A DNA stretch of 64,000 nucleotides from an uncultured Pelagibacteraceae bacterium (GTDB lineage: Bacteria > Pseudomonadota > Alphaproteobacteria > Pelagibacterales > Pelagibacteraceae). The stretch lies in contig CACMRC010000001.1 in assembly GCA_902615975.1 (NCBI GenBank), forward strand, positions 1-64,000. The letters run 5' to 3'. Positions 1-9,615 of the stretch are shown in pieces; positions within the stretch are counted from its first letter, which is position 1; each line of letters opens with the position of its first letter. Both the position numbers and the translations under genes were made by a program. The notes under the pieces are model-generated. The model made no database searches, had not been told where the DNA came from, and saw only the letters and a program-made list of their open reading frames with translations.

Positions 1-2
1 AT

Positions 3-821
3 GTAGGTAAGGATGTTACAGAATATAAAAAAGGTGACCCAGTTATTTTACACCCATTAATTTCAGGAACGGGCGGTACTTGTTTAGATTGTAGAAGAGG
101 TAATGATATGCATGCTGCTGCCGGAGCATTTCCTGGATTAAGTATTAAAGAAGGAGGATATTCAGAGCTATTAAAAACGAGTGTTAGAAATTTAATTAAG
201 CTTCCAAAAGTTTTAGCACCTAAAGATGTTGCACCTTTTTCAGATGCAGGTCTTACAGCTTATAGAGTTGTTAAAAAAGCTACTAGACATTTATTGCCAG
301 GTCAAAGCTGTACAATAATTGGTGCTGGAGGTTTAGGACATATTGCTATTCAATGTTTGAAAGCAATGTGTGCTGCTGATATTATTATAGTTGAAAAATC
401 TGAAGCAGCTTTAAAACATGCAATGGAACTTGGTGGCGATCACGGAGTTTTAATTGATGGAAACGAAATTGAAAAAGTTCAAGAACTAACTAAGGGAAAA
501 GGTTCAGAAGCTGTTATCGATTTCGTTGGTGAAAAAGGATCTACTGCCATGGGAATTCAAATGACTTCTAATGGCGGTTTTTACTACATTGTTGGATATG
601 GCGAAGAAATTAAATCATTAGCAGTTGATTTAATTATTTCCGAGAAAACAATCGTAGGAAATTTAGTGGGAACGTGGTCTGAGTTGTATGAATTGATGGA
701 GTTAGCTGATAGAGGAAAAGTTAAGCTATCCATGCAAGAATATAAATTGGACGATGCTAATAAAGCGCTCCATGATCTTAACGACGGTAAAGTTAAGGGA
801 CGAGCTGTTTTAGTTCCGTAA
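3..821 (+). CDS. Zinc-dependent alcohol dehydrogenase (5' truncated by window edge)
   Basis: Frame is open from nt 3 (VGKDVTEYKKGDPVILHPLISGTGGTCLDCRRGNDMHA...), continuous with ORF 108..821; Rossmann motif GAGGLGHIA. Confidence 0.88.
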   Translation, partial: VGKDVTEYKKGDPVILHPLISGTGGTCLDCRRGNDMHAAAGAFPGLSIKEGGYSELLKTSVRNLIKLPKVLAPKDVAPFSDAGLTAYRVVKKATRHLLPGQSCTIIGAGGLGHIAIQCLKAMCAADIIIVEKSEAALKHAMELGGDHGVLIDGNEIEKVQELTKGKGSEAVIDFVGEKGSTAMGIQMTSNGGFYYIVGYGEEIKSLAVDLIISEKTIVGNLVGTWSELYELMELADRGKVKLSMQEYKLDDANKALHDLNDGKVKGRAVLVP

Positions 822-847
822 TTAAGTAAAGGAAGAGAGAGGTAATA

Positions 848-2386
848 ATGAAACTAATGAAAACTTGCTTGACGGCTATTATATCAAGTTTAATGATATT
901 TAGTCCTATGGCATATGCTGATAAGTGGAGCGATCAGTTTCCACATATCAAAGCTACAGGAGATATTCCTGGTGACTGTTCTTATGAGAAGATGTCTAAG
1001 AAAAATTACAAAGGAAAAACTCTTAAAATAAACACACACGCAATTCCAGTAATGGGAGAGCCAACAGCTTTACACGCTGAACAGTTTGAGAAATTAACTG
1101 GCGCAAAAGTTGAAGTTACACATACACCAGCAGGTGATTTGTACTCAAAAGCAATGGTTCCTTTCCAAGCTGGACAAGCTCCTTACGATGTTGTGTTTGG
1201 ATTTTCTAACTTCATCAATGACTGGAAAAGATATTTAGCACCAGTTCCTAAGAAGTATATGAACTCACCTGAGATGAAAGACGTAACCAAATCTCATATG
1301 GGTGTATCATCTTGGGATGGAACTATGTATCAATACCCAGTTGATGGTGACAGACATTATCTAAAATATAGAAAAGATGTCATTGATAATCCAGAAATGC
1401 AGAAGAAATATAAAGCTGACACAGGTAATGAGTTAAGAGTTCCAAAAACTTGGAAAGAATACGCTCAAATGGCTAAATATTTCAATGATTGGGATTGGGA
1501 TGGAGATGGTGAAAAAGAATATGGTTCAGCTGAAGTTATGAAAAAAGATGACTTAATGTTTGCAGCTTTTTTCAGCAGATCAGTTGCTTATGCTAAAAAC
1601 CCTAGAACTCCAGGTGGTTTCTTTTTTGATTTAGAAACTATGAAGCCAAACATCAATAACCCAGGATTTGTTGAAGCATTAACTGATTGGGTTGAAGCTA
1701 CTAAATATGTTCCTCCAGGAGGAACTAACTTTGGTCTAGGTGATGAAATCGGATCATTTGGTGGTGGACAAACTTTATTTAGTTTCTCTTGGGATGATGC
1801 ATTTATTGCAGCGATGCAAGATGATAGCCCAATTAAAAATAAAGTTGGTGCAGCTCCACTTCCAGGCGCCGATAAAGTTTGGAACAGAGTATCTAATAGC
1901 TGGGAAAACCAATACAACCAAGCTCCTTACATTGTTTGGGGTTGGGCTGTAGGTGTTGCTAAGAAAAGTAAAGTAAAAGATATGGCATTTGATTATCTTT
2001 GCTTCTTTTCTAATGGTGCAAACCACCAAGCTGATTTAGCTATTGGAAGATTTGGTGTTAACCCATTTAAAAACTCAGACTTTGACCCTAACATTTATAT
2101 TAATAGTATGGGTTGGGATCCTGAGATTGCTAATAGTTACACCCAAACACTTTTAGATATGGAAAAAAGTAATAACAGAGTTTTCCCTCTAAGAGTTCCA
2201 GGTGTATTTGAATTTACAAGTGCTGTTGCTACGGGAACTTCAAAAGCTTTAGCAGGACAATTATCTCCTCAAGAAGCTTTAGACGAAGTTGCTAAGGAGT
2301 GGGAAGCAATTGTAAGCAGAGTAGGTAAAAAAGCAGTGCAAGATGCCTATGCTGTTGGTGTCAAAATGGAAGACAACAAGCTATAA
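848..2386 (+). CDS. ABC transporter extracellular solute-binding protein, family 1 (sugar/polyol/glycerol type)
   Basis: Signal peptide; family 1 SBP-like sequence; followed by two permeases and two ATPases. Confidence 0.85.
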   Translation: MKLMKTCLTAIISSLMIFSPMAYADKWSDQFPHIKATGDIPGDCSYEKMSKKNYKGKTLKINTHAIPVMGEPTALHAEQFEKLTGAKVEVTHTPAGDLYSKAMVPFQAGQAPYDVVFGFSNFINDWKRYLAPVPKKYMNSPEMKDVTKSHMGVSSWDGTMYQYPVDGDRHYLKYRKDVIDNPEMQKKYKADTGNELRVPKTWKEYAQMAKYFNDWDWDGDGEKEYGSAEVMKKDDLMFAAFFSRSVAYAKNPRTPGGFFFDLETMKPNINNPGFVEALTDWVEATKYVPPGGTNFGLGDEIGSFGGGQTLFSFSWDDAFIAAMQDDSPIKNKVGAAPLPGADKVWNRVSNSWENQYNQAPYIVWGWAVGVAKKSKVKDMAFDYLCFFSNGANHQADLAIGRFGVNPFKNSDFDPNIYINSMGWDPEIANSYTQTLLDMEKSNNRVFPLRVPGVFEFTSAVATGTSKALAGQLSPQEALDEVAKEWEAIVSRVGKKAVQDAYAVGVKMEDNKL

Positions 2387-2400
2387 TTTTAAAATACTTT

Positions 2401-2428
2401 ATGTGGCCATTAATTTAAATGGCCACAT
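2401..2428 (+). terminator. Perfect 11-bp stem-loop between SBP and permease genes (attenuator or mRNA-stabilising hairpin; no U-tract)
   Basis: ATGTGGCCATT-AATTTA-AATGGCCACAT. Confidence 0.75.
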
Positions 2429-2460
2429 ATTACAAAAATAATATAATCCTTTTTATATAA

Positions 2461-3324
2461 ATGAATTTTAAGCATAAATATTTCTTTCTGTTTCCAGGTT
2501 TATTTGTGTTGATAGGAATATTAATTTTTCCAATTATTTTCGTAGTTAGATTAAGTTTGTCAGGATGGAATAGTTATAATCCTGGTTTAGATTACATAGG
2601 TTTAGAAAATTACATAAGATTATTTACTGACGACCCTAGATTCTGGGAATCATTTTTTAGATTGAGTTTTTTATCAGTTACAACAGTTATTTTACAATAC
2701 GTGATTGGTTTTGCACTGGCACATATGGTTTGGAAAGATATTAAATTTAAAAGGTTTTTTAGAGTTCTTTTTTTAGTTCCAATGATGACAACCCCGGTGA
2801 TCATGACAGTTATTTGGAGAACTTTTTTTCATGAGTCTCTTGGACCAGTAAATGATTTGTTATCAGTTTTTGGTGTAGCTCCCAAGTGGTTGACAGACCC
2901 AGTTATCGCAAAATTTACAGTAATTATAGTTGAGGTATGGCAATGGACACCTTTTATGTTTCTGCTTTTGTTAGCAGGCTTATTATCATTGCCTAAAGAA
3001 CCATTTTTGGCCGCTGCGATTGATGGCGCTAGTCCAGTCAGAAAATTTATTTATGTAACATTTCCATTGATGGCCCCTATATCCATTGGAGCAATAATTA
3101 TAAGGTTAATTGAGGCTTCAAAGATAATGGATACAGTTTACGTTTTAACTTCCGGTGGTCCAGGAACTTCAACCGAAACTTCAAGTTTTTATATTTTTAT
3201 AAAAGGGCTAAGAGAATTTCAGATGGGTTATGCAGCTTCAATGTCATTCACCTACTTAATAATAATGATCATAAGTTTAACAATAATAGCAAAAGTCCTA
3301 ACTAAAGTTTTATTGAAAGAGTAG
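2461..3324 (+). CDS. ABC transporter permease (MalF/UgpA type)
   Basis: Hydrophobic; EAA-loop-like AAAIDGASPVRKFIYVTFPLMAP. Confidence 0.88.
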   Translation: MNFKHKYFFLFPGLFVLIGILIFPIIFVVRLSLSGWNSYNPGLDYIGLENYIRLFTDDPRFWESFFRLSFLSVTTVILQYVIGFALAHMVWKDIKFKRFFRVLFLVPMMTTPVIMTVIWRTFFHESLGPVNDLLSVFGVAPKWLTDPVIAKFTVIIVEVWQWTPFMFLLLLAGLLSLPKEPFLAAAIDGASPVRKFIYVTFPLMAPISIGAIIIRLIEASKIMDTVYVLTSGGPGTSTETSSFYIFIKGLREFQMGYAASMSFTYLIIMIISLTIIAKVLTKVLLKE

Positions 3325-3327
3325 AGT

Positions 3328-4176
3328 ATGAATAAATTATATATTTTTTTAAAATATTTCTTTATTGTTGTTTGGACAGTATTTGTCGTAGCGCCTTTTC
3401 TTTGGGCTTTAACAACATCATTTAAAGACTTTCAGTCTGTTAACGGTGGCGTAACATATATTCCATGGGTAGATTTTGAACCTAATTTAGAAGGGTGGAA
3501 GGTTTTAATTAAATCGCCAGCCAAAGGAGGTGTGGATATAATTGAACCTTATTTTAATAGTTTGTTTGTAACTTGTACGGCAAGTTTAATTAGCATTATT
3601 CTTGGAACATTGTCTGCATATGCACTATCAAGATATACATTCAAGGCAGGTTTTGTAAAAAATAATGATATTACTTTTTTCTTTATTTCCCAAAGAATTA
3701 TGCCTCCAATTGTTTTATCAATTCCATTTTTCTTATTTTTAAGTTCGATAAATTTATTAGATAGCCTAACGGGGTTAATTGTAGTTTACATTGTTTTATT
3801 AATGCCAATAGCAGTTTGGATTATGGTCGACTTTTTTAATAAAGTTCCAAGAGAAATTGACGAGACAGCCTTAATTGATGGTTGTAATCCTTATCAAGCA
3901 TTTTTAAAAGTGGTGCTACCAAATTCAATACCAGGATTAATTGTAGCTGGAATGTTTTGTATAATTTTTGGATGGATTGATTTTTTCTTTGCTTTTATTT
4001 TAACTTTTACAGAAGTTCAATTGTTGCCAGTTAAAATTGTTGCATTAAATTCATCGGTAACTCCTTGGTGGAGTTTATCAGCGTCAGCTTTAGTTTCAGT
4101 AGCACCATTAATTATTGTTGCGTTCATAGTTGAACGATATTTATCAAAAGGAAATTTATCAGGAGCTATCAAATAA
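3328..4176 (+). CDS. ABC transporter permease (MalG/UgpE type)
   Basis: EAA-loop-like ETALIDGCNPYQAFLKVVLPNSIPG; adjacent to partner permease. Confidence 0.88.
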   Translation: MNKLYIFLKYFFIVVWTVFVVAPFLWALTTSFKDFQSVNGGVTYIPWVDFEPNLEGWKVLIKSPAKGGVDIIEPYFNSLFVTCTASLISIILGTLSAYALSRYTFKAGFVKNNDITFFFISQRIMPPIVLSIPFFLFLSSINLLDSLTGLIVVYIVLLMPIAVWIMVDFFNKVPREIDETALIDGCNPYQAFLKVVLPNSIPGLIVAGMFCIIFGWIDFFFAFILTFTEVQLLPVKIVALNSSVTPWWSLSASALVSVAPLIIVAFIVERYLSKGNLSGAIK

Positions 4177-5255
4177 TGGATTTAGTTGCTAACAATTTAT
4201 CTTATAAACCTGATGATCAATATCATTTAAACGAAGTATCTTTTAATTTTAAAGAAGGAAATCTATATACAATTCTAGGAAGAACGTTATCAGGAAAAAC
4301 AACTCTACTAAAAACAATAGCTGGTCTTATAACACCAGATAGTGGTGAAATTGAATTTGATGGTAAAAATTTTTTAAAAGTCCCTGTCTGGGATAGAAAT
4401 GTAGCAATGGTTTATCAACAATTTATAAACTATCCTCATTTAAATGTTTTTGAAAACATAGCCTTTCCTTTGAAACAAAGAAAAATAGATCAAAGTATTA
4501 TTAATGAAAAAGTAATGGATGCCTTGAAGTCTGTTGGTTTAGTAGGTTATGAAAAAAGAAAGATCCAAGAGCTTTCTGGAGGTCAGCAACAAAGGGTTTC
4601 GCTTGCAAGATCTTTAGTCAAAAACGCTAAAATATTATTGCTAGATGAGCCCCTAGTTAACTTAGACTACAAATTGAGAGAGCAACTTAGAGAAGAGTTT
4701 AAAAACCTATTTTCTAAGGGTTTAGCAGATGAAACAATTTTAATTTATTCAACTACAGACCCAAGAGAAACTATGGAATTAAATGGTGAAGTTATAGTTT
4801 TAGATGAAGGCAAGGTCTTACAAGTTGGTCCAGCAAAAGAAATATTTGAAAACCCCAACTCTTTAAAAGTTGCAGAAATTTCTAATGACCCACCAATGAA
4901 TATTATCGAAGCTAAAATTTCAGATAATCAGATTAGATTTGAAGGCATAGATGTAGAGGCTCCACAACATTTATCTAAATTAACCGAAGATGGTTTAAAA
5001 ATCGGATTAAGATCTTCTGATATTGAATTAAACAAAAACGGACACGAATTTGAAGTTGAGCTTGCAGAAATTAGTGGTTCAGAAACATTGCTACATTTAA
5101 AAAGAGGAGATACAAAAATTATAGTTTCGATAGAAGAAGTTCTTAACTTTAAGATACACGATAAAGTAAAAATTAATTTTAAAATTGATAGAGCATATGC
5201 GTTTCATGCTGATGGGAAATTAGCATCTTCACCTTTTGGGGGTTTGAATGGCTAA
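4176..5255 (+). CDS. ABC transporter ATP-binding protein, UgpC/MalK-like, switch His replaced
   Basis: Walker A GRTLSGKTT, signature LSGGQQQR, Walker B LLLDEP, H-loop reads YSTTDPRET. Confidence 0.9.
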   Translation: MDLVANNLSYKPDDQYHLNEVSFNFKEGNLYTILGRTLSGKTTLLKTIAGLITPDSGEIEFDGKNFLKVPVWDRNVAMVYQQFINYPHLNVFENIAFPLKQRKIDQSIINEKVMDALKSVGLVGYEKRKIQELSGGQQQRVSLARSLVKNAKILLLDEPLVNLDYKLREQLREEFKNLFSKGLADETILIYSTTDPRETMELNGEVIVLDEGKVLQVGPAKEIFENPNSLKVAEISNDPPMNIIEAKISDNQIRFEGIDVEAPQHLSKLTEDGLKIGLRSSDIELNKNGHEFEVELAEISGSETLLHLKRGDTKIIVSIEEVLNFKIHDKVKINFKIDRAYAFHADGKLASSPFGGLNG

Positions 5256-6321
5256 AATTGATTTAAGCAACATATCTCACTCATACAATCCAAATGATCC
5301 AAATCCAGTTTATGCTTTGAATCCTTTCTCAATGACATGGGAAAATGGAAATAGATATGCAATCTTAGGTCCATCTGGATGTGGAAAAACAACAATGCTT
5401 AATATTGTTTCTGGCTTAGTGAGACCTTCTGCTGGAAGAATATTATTTGATAATAAAGATGTTACAGATTTAAAAACAGAAGATAGAAATATTGCTCAAG
5501 TTTTTCAATTTCCAGTCATTTACAACACAATGACTGTTTATGAAAATTTGGCATTTCCACTTAAATGTAGAGATTTTTCTAAAAGTAAAACTAACGAAAG
5601 AGTTAATTCAGTTGCCGAAACTTTAAATTTAAAATCTTTTTTAAATTCTCCTGCAAGAAAATTAACAGCAGATCAAAAGCAATTAATATCTTTGGGACGA
5701 GGTCTTGTAAGAGAGGACGTAGCTGCTGTTTTAATGGATGAACCTTTAACCGTTATTGATCCAGATTTAAAATTTAGATTAAGAAGAAATCTTAAAGAAA
5801 TTAATGAGGAATACAAAACAACATTAGTTTATGTTACGCACGATCAAAACGAAGCGATGACTTTTGCAGATAATATAATAGTAATGAGTGAAGGAGAGGT
5901 GGTTCAAACGGGTTCTCCCAAAGAACTTTTTGAAAGACCTAATACAACATTTGTTGGATACTTTATTGGATCACCGGCTATGAATTTGTTTGAAAGTGAG
6001 GCTTCCTCAAATGATAGTGTAAAAATTAATAATACCTTAATTAAAACAAATACAAATTTGTCTAATTTAAAAAATAAAAATATTAAACTAGGGATTAGAT
6101 CTGAGTTTATTAAAATTGCACAAAATCAAAATGAAAACTTAGTTGAAGTTAATGTTGAAAAGGTTGAGGATCTTGGAAACTATAAATTAATCACTGCCAA
6201 AATGGGAGATTTTACAATTAAATCGAAAGTTACGAGAGAGACTGAAATACCAACACAGAATGTTAAACTTCATATACCTGCGGAGAAATGCTGCGTTTAT
6301 GAAGATAATAAATTAATTTAA
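5248..6321 (+). CDS. ABC transporter ATP-binding protein, UgpC/MalK-like, degenerate signature motif
   Basis: Walker A GPSGCGKTT, signature position LTADQKQL, Walker B VLMDEP, H-loop YVTHDQNEAM. Confidence 0.9.
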   Translation: MAKIDLSNISHSYNPNDPNPVYALNPFSMTWENGNRYAILGPSGCGKTTMLNIVSGLVRPSAGRILFDNKDVTDLKTEDRNIAQVFQFPVIYNTMTVYENLAFPLKCRDFSKSKTNERVNSVAETLNLKSFLNSPARKLTADQKQLISLGRGLVREDVAAVLMDEPLTVIDPDLKFRLRRNLKEINEEYKTTLVYVTHDQNEAMTFADNIIVMSEGEVVQTGSPKELFERPNTTFVGYFIGSPAMNLFESEASSNDSVKINNTLIKTNTNLSNLKNKNIKLGIRSEFIKIAQNQNENLVEVNVEKVEDLGNYKLITAKMGDFTIKSKVTRETEIPTQNVKLHIPAEKCCVYEDNKLI

Positions 6322-6358
6322 AATCAACTATTAATTGAAATTTTCTACCCAAGGTTTT

Positions 6359-6369
6359 ATTGTGACAAT
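6359..6369. promoter_or_regulatory. Perfect inverted repeat ATTGT-G-ACAAT upstream of TRAP SBP gene (possible operator)
   Basis: ATTGTGACAAT in the 125-nt intergenic region. Confidence 0.35.
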
Positions 6370-6446
6370 CTGTACCTCTTTTTAGAAAGACTCTAATCTT
6401 AATCTATGTTTTATTTTCTACAGTTAATTAACTAGAGGAGAATAAA

Positions 6447-7604
6447 ATGATTAAGAACAAAAAATCATTGAAGGGTTCAAAAACTCCTTCAAGAAGAAAG
6501 TTCTTCAAAGCAGCAGCGGCAACTGGTGCGGCAGCAGCAACAGCTGTAGCAATGCCTAACGTTGCTTTTGGTGCTCCATTAACTTTAAAGATGCAAGCAG
6601 CTTGGCCTTCAGGCGCTAATATCTTTTTTGAAATGGCAGGAGATTATGCAAAAATGGTTAGCGACATGTCTAACGGAGAGTTGAAGATCGATCTTCAACC
6701 AGTTGGAGCTGTTGTTAAAACTTCAGAAATTGGTCAAGCGGTAAGTTCCGGAGTAGTAGATATGGGTCACTGGGTGACTGCATACTGGTACGGAAAAAAT
6801 CCAGCTGCATCACTTTTTGGAACTGGACCTTCATATGGAATGTCATCTCAAGAAGTAATGGGATGGATAGAGTATGGCGGAGGAAGAGCTTTATATGATG
6901 AAGCTGTAAAAAGTGTTGGATTTAACTACTACGGTATGTTTCATATGCCAATGCCTGCACAACCTTTTGGTTGGTTCAAAAAGAATGTAACAAAAGTATC
7001 TGATGTTAAAGGTATGAAGTATAGAACTGTTGGTCTAGCGACTAACGTTTTAACCGCTATGGGAATGGTTGTAAGACAACTACCAGGTGGTGAGATTCAG
7101 CCAGCTATGAAAACTGGTTTAATTGATGCTGCAGAGTTTAACAACCCTACATCAGACTCACAGTTTGGAATGCAAGATGTCTCTCAACATTACCACTTAG
7201 GAAGTTTCCACCAATCTCAGGAAATGTTTGAAGTTCCGGTAAACAAAAAGAGATTTGACAGCCTTTCACCTGCTCATCAAGCTATCTTGAAGAACGCTGC
7301 TTATGCTGCTAACTCAGATAACTACTTCAAAGCGTTAGTGAGATATTCTGCTGACTTAGCGAAGTTGATGAACGAGCATAAGGTAAATGTCTACCAAACT
7401 TCTGACGCTATCTTAGCTGAACAATTAAAAGGTTGGGATAAAATCGTTGCTGAGTTTTCTGGTAAGGACGCTTTCTTTAAGAAAGTAGTAGACTCACAAA
7501 AAGCATACGCTAAGAGAACAATGAAGTATCTGTTGATGAATCAACCGAACTACAAATTAGCTTATGAAAATGAGTTTGGACCAATTGAAAAAGTTAAAAT
7601 CTAA
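6447..7604 (+). CDS. TRAP transporter substrate-binding protein (DctP family), Tat-type signal
   Basis: SRRKFFKAAAATGAA signal; DctP-type mature domain; followed by DctQ and DctM genes. Confidence 0.9.
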   Translation: MIKNKKSLKGSKTPSRRKFFKAAAATGAAAATAVAMPNVAFGAPLTLKMQAAWPSGANIFFEMAGDYAKMVSDMSNGELKIDLQPVGAVVKTSEIGQAVSSGVVDMGHWVTAYWYGKNPAASLFGTGPSYGMSSQEVMGWIEYGGGRALYDEAVKSVGFNYYGMFHMPMPAQPFGWFKKNVTKVSDVKGMKYRTVGLATNVLTAMGMVVRQLPGGEIQPAMKTGLIDAAEFNNPTSDSQFGMQDVSQHYHLGSFHQSQEMFEVPVNKKRFDSLSPAHQAILKNAAYAANSDNYFKALVRYSADLAKLMNEHKVNVYQTSDAILAEQLKGWDKIVAEFSGKDAFFKKVVDSQKAYAKRTMKYLLMNQPNYKLAYENEFGPIEKVKI

Positions 7605-7623
7605 TTAACTTTAAAATTATTAT

Positions 7624-7653
7624 AAAAGGGGGTTTAAAACCCCCTTTTTTTTT
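7624..7653 (+). terminator. Rho-independent terminator between TRAP SBP and its permease genes
   Basis: AAAAGGGGG-TTTAAAA-CCCCC followed by T9. Confidence 0.92.
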
Positions 7654-7676
7654 AGCTTAATTTAATATACTTTTCT

Positions 7677-8264
7677 ATGATGAATTCTTTCATTAAATTT
7701 GCAGACACTTTAAGTACTTCAATGGGAAAAGCTTTTTCCTGGTGCATTGTAATTTTAATGGGAGGCACGGTTTATGAAGTTGTGATGGCTTACGTTTTTA
7801 ATAAGCCAACTTTGTGGAATTTTGATTTTAGTATGCAGATGTATGGCGCAATACTGATGATGTCAGGTGCATACTGTTTGGCTACAGAAGCTCATGTAAG
7901 AGGAGATGTAATTTATAGACTATTTAGTCAAAAAACTCAGGCCTGGATTGATTTAATACTTTATTTTATATTCTTTTTCCCTGGTGTAGTTGCTTTAGCT
8001 TTTTATGGTTACGAATATGCAGCTTTGGCCTGGAAAATAAAAGAAACTAGCTGGAGTAGTCCCGCGCAGATTCAAATTTATATGGTTAAAACTATGATAC
8101 CTGCTGCAGGAACTTTGTTGGTAATTCAAGGAATTGCAGAAGTTTTTAGATCTTTAATTTGTATTAGAACAGGACAATGGCCAGCAAGAATGGTTGTTGC
8201 TGAAGAAACGGAACAAATGTTAATGAGAACATCGCAGGAGGAAGATAAAAATAATGTTATTTAG
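7677..8264 (+). CDS. TRAP transporter small permease (DctQ)
   Basis: 4-TM DctQ-like; overlaps the DctM start. Confidence 0.88.
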   Translation: MMNSFIKFADTLSTSMGKAFSWCIVILMGGTVYEVVMAYVFNKPTLWNFDFSMQMYGAILMMSGAYCLATEAHVRGDVIYRLFSQKTQAWIDLILYFIFFFPGVVALAFYGYEYAALAWKIKETSWSSPAQIQIYMVKTMIPAAGTLLVIQGIAEVFRSLICIRTGQWPARMVVAEETEQMLMRTSQEEDKNNVI

Positions 8265-9615
8265 TCTCACAAATCCAGAAGTAGCAATTTTAATGATGGG
8301 CATATTTCTATTCGCAGTGCTTTTAGGTTTCCCGATAGCTTTCACATTAATGGCAATGGGAATTGGTTTTGGATATTACGCTTATTACGATGCTACTATG
8401 ATGGAGCATATTTTTGATAACAGAATTTTTCAGTTATTCGTTCAAAATACTTATACAGTTATGGATAATAATGTTCTTACAGCTGTCCCATTATTTTTAT
8501 TTATGGGATATCTGGTTGAAAGAGCTGGAATAGTTGCAAAACTATTTTTTGCAATAAGATTAGCTGCTCATAGACTTCCTGCATCGATGGCTGTAGCTGC
8601 TTTGATTACTTGTACTTTATTTTCTACAGCAACAGGAATCATAGGAGCGGTTGTTACTTTAATGGGATTACTAGCTTGGCCTGCGATGGTAAAAGCTGGT
8701 TATGATAAAAAATTTGCTTCAGGAATAATTTGTTCTGGTGGATGTTTGGGTATTTTAATCCCTCCAAGTATTATGTTAATTGTCTATTCAGTAATTGCTC
8801 AATTATCACCTTTAAGACTTTTTGCAGCAGCTATTTTTCCGGGACTTTTATTAGCTGGTCTTTATATTGCATATGCGGTTACAAGAGCTTGGTTAAACCC
8901 ATCGATAGCACCAAGACCACCGAAAGAAGATATCCCACCAACAGGTGAGATTTTAAAAGAGGTGTTAGTTTCTTTTGTTCCTTTATTTGGATTAATTATG
9001 TTAGTTTTAGGAACAATATTGGCTGGAATTGCTACACCAGCTGAAGCTGCAGCAGCAGGAGCATTTGGGGCTTTAATTCTATCTTGGTTTTATAAAACGT
9101 TAAAATGGCAAAATTTTAAAGAGTCAGTATTTTTAACTGCAAAAACAACTGCAATGATTATGTGGTTGTTCATTGGTTCTTGGACTTTTTCATCTGTATT
9201 TTCATATCTGGGTGGACATGAAATATTTGAGCATTTTTTCACATCAATAAATATTTCAACGTGGCAATTTTTAGTAATTACACAAATTATAATTTTTCTT
9301 TTAGGTTGGCCTCTAGAATGGACAGAAATTTTAATTATTTTTGTACCTATATTTTTACCTTTGCTTGAAGTTTTTGGTGTTAATCCGTACTTCTTTGCAA
9401 TGTTAATTGCATTAAATTTACAAACATCTTTTTTAACTCCACCGATGGCAATGTCGGCATATTATTTAAAAGGTGTGCAAAAAACCAATGTTGAGCTTTT
9501 AGATATATTTAGAGGAATTATGCCTTTCTTAGCAATTGTTATTTTTGCAATGTTTTTAATGTACATGTTTCCAGCAATAGCCCTATGGTTGCCAGAAACA
9601 TTATTTGCAAATTAA
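8254..9615 (+). CDS. TRAP transporter large permease (DctM)
   Basis: DctM-like motifs including SGGCLGILIPPSI and LNLQTSFLTPPMAMSAYYLKG. Confidence 0.92.
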   Translation: MLFSLTNPEVAILMMGIFLFAVLLGFPIAFTLMAMGIGFGYYAYYDATMMEHIFDNRIFQLFVQNTYTVMDNNVLTAVPLFLFMGYLVERAGIVAKLFFAIRLAAHRLPASMAVAALITCTLFSTATGIIGAVVTLMGLLAWPAMVKAGYDKKFASGIICSGGCLGILIPPSIMLIVYSVIAQLSPLRLFAAAIFPGLLLAGLYIAYAVTRAWLNPSIAPRPPKEDIPPTGEILKEVLVSFVPLFGLIMLVLGTILAGIATPAEAAAAGAFGALILSWFYKTLKWQNFKESVFLTAKTTAMIMWLFIGSWTFSSVFSYLGGHEIFEHFFTSINISTWQFLVITQIIIFLLGWPLEWTEILIIFVPIFLPLLEVFGVNPYFFAMLIALNLQTSFLTPPMAMSAYYLKGVQKTNVELLDIFRGIMPFLAIVIFAMFLMYMFPAIALWLPETLFAN

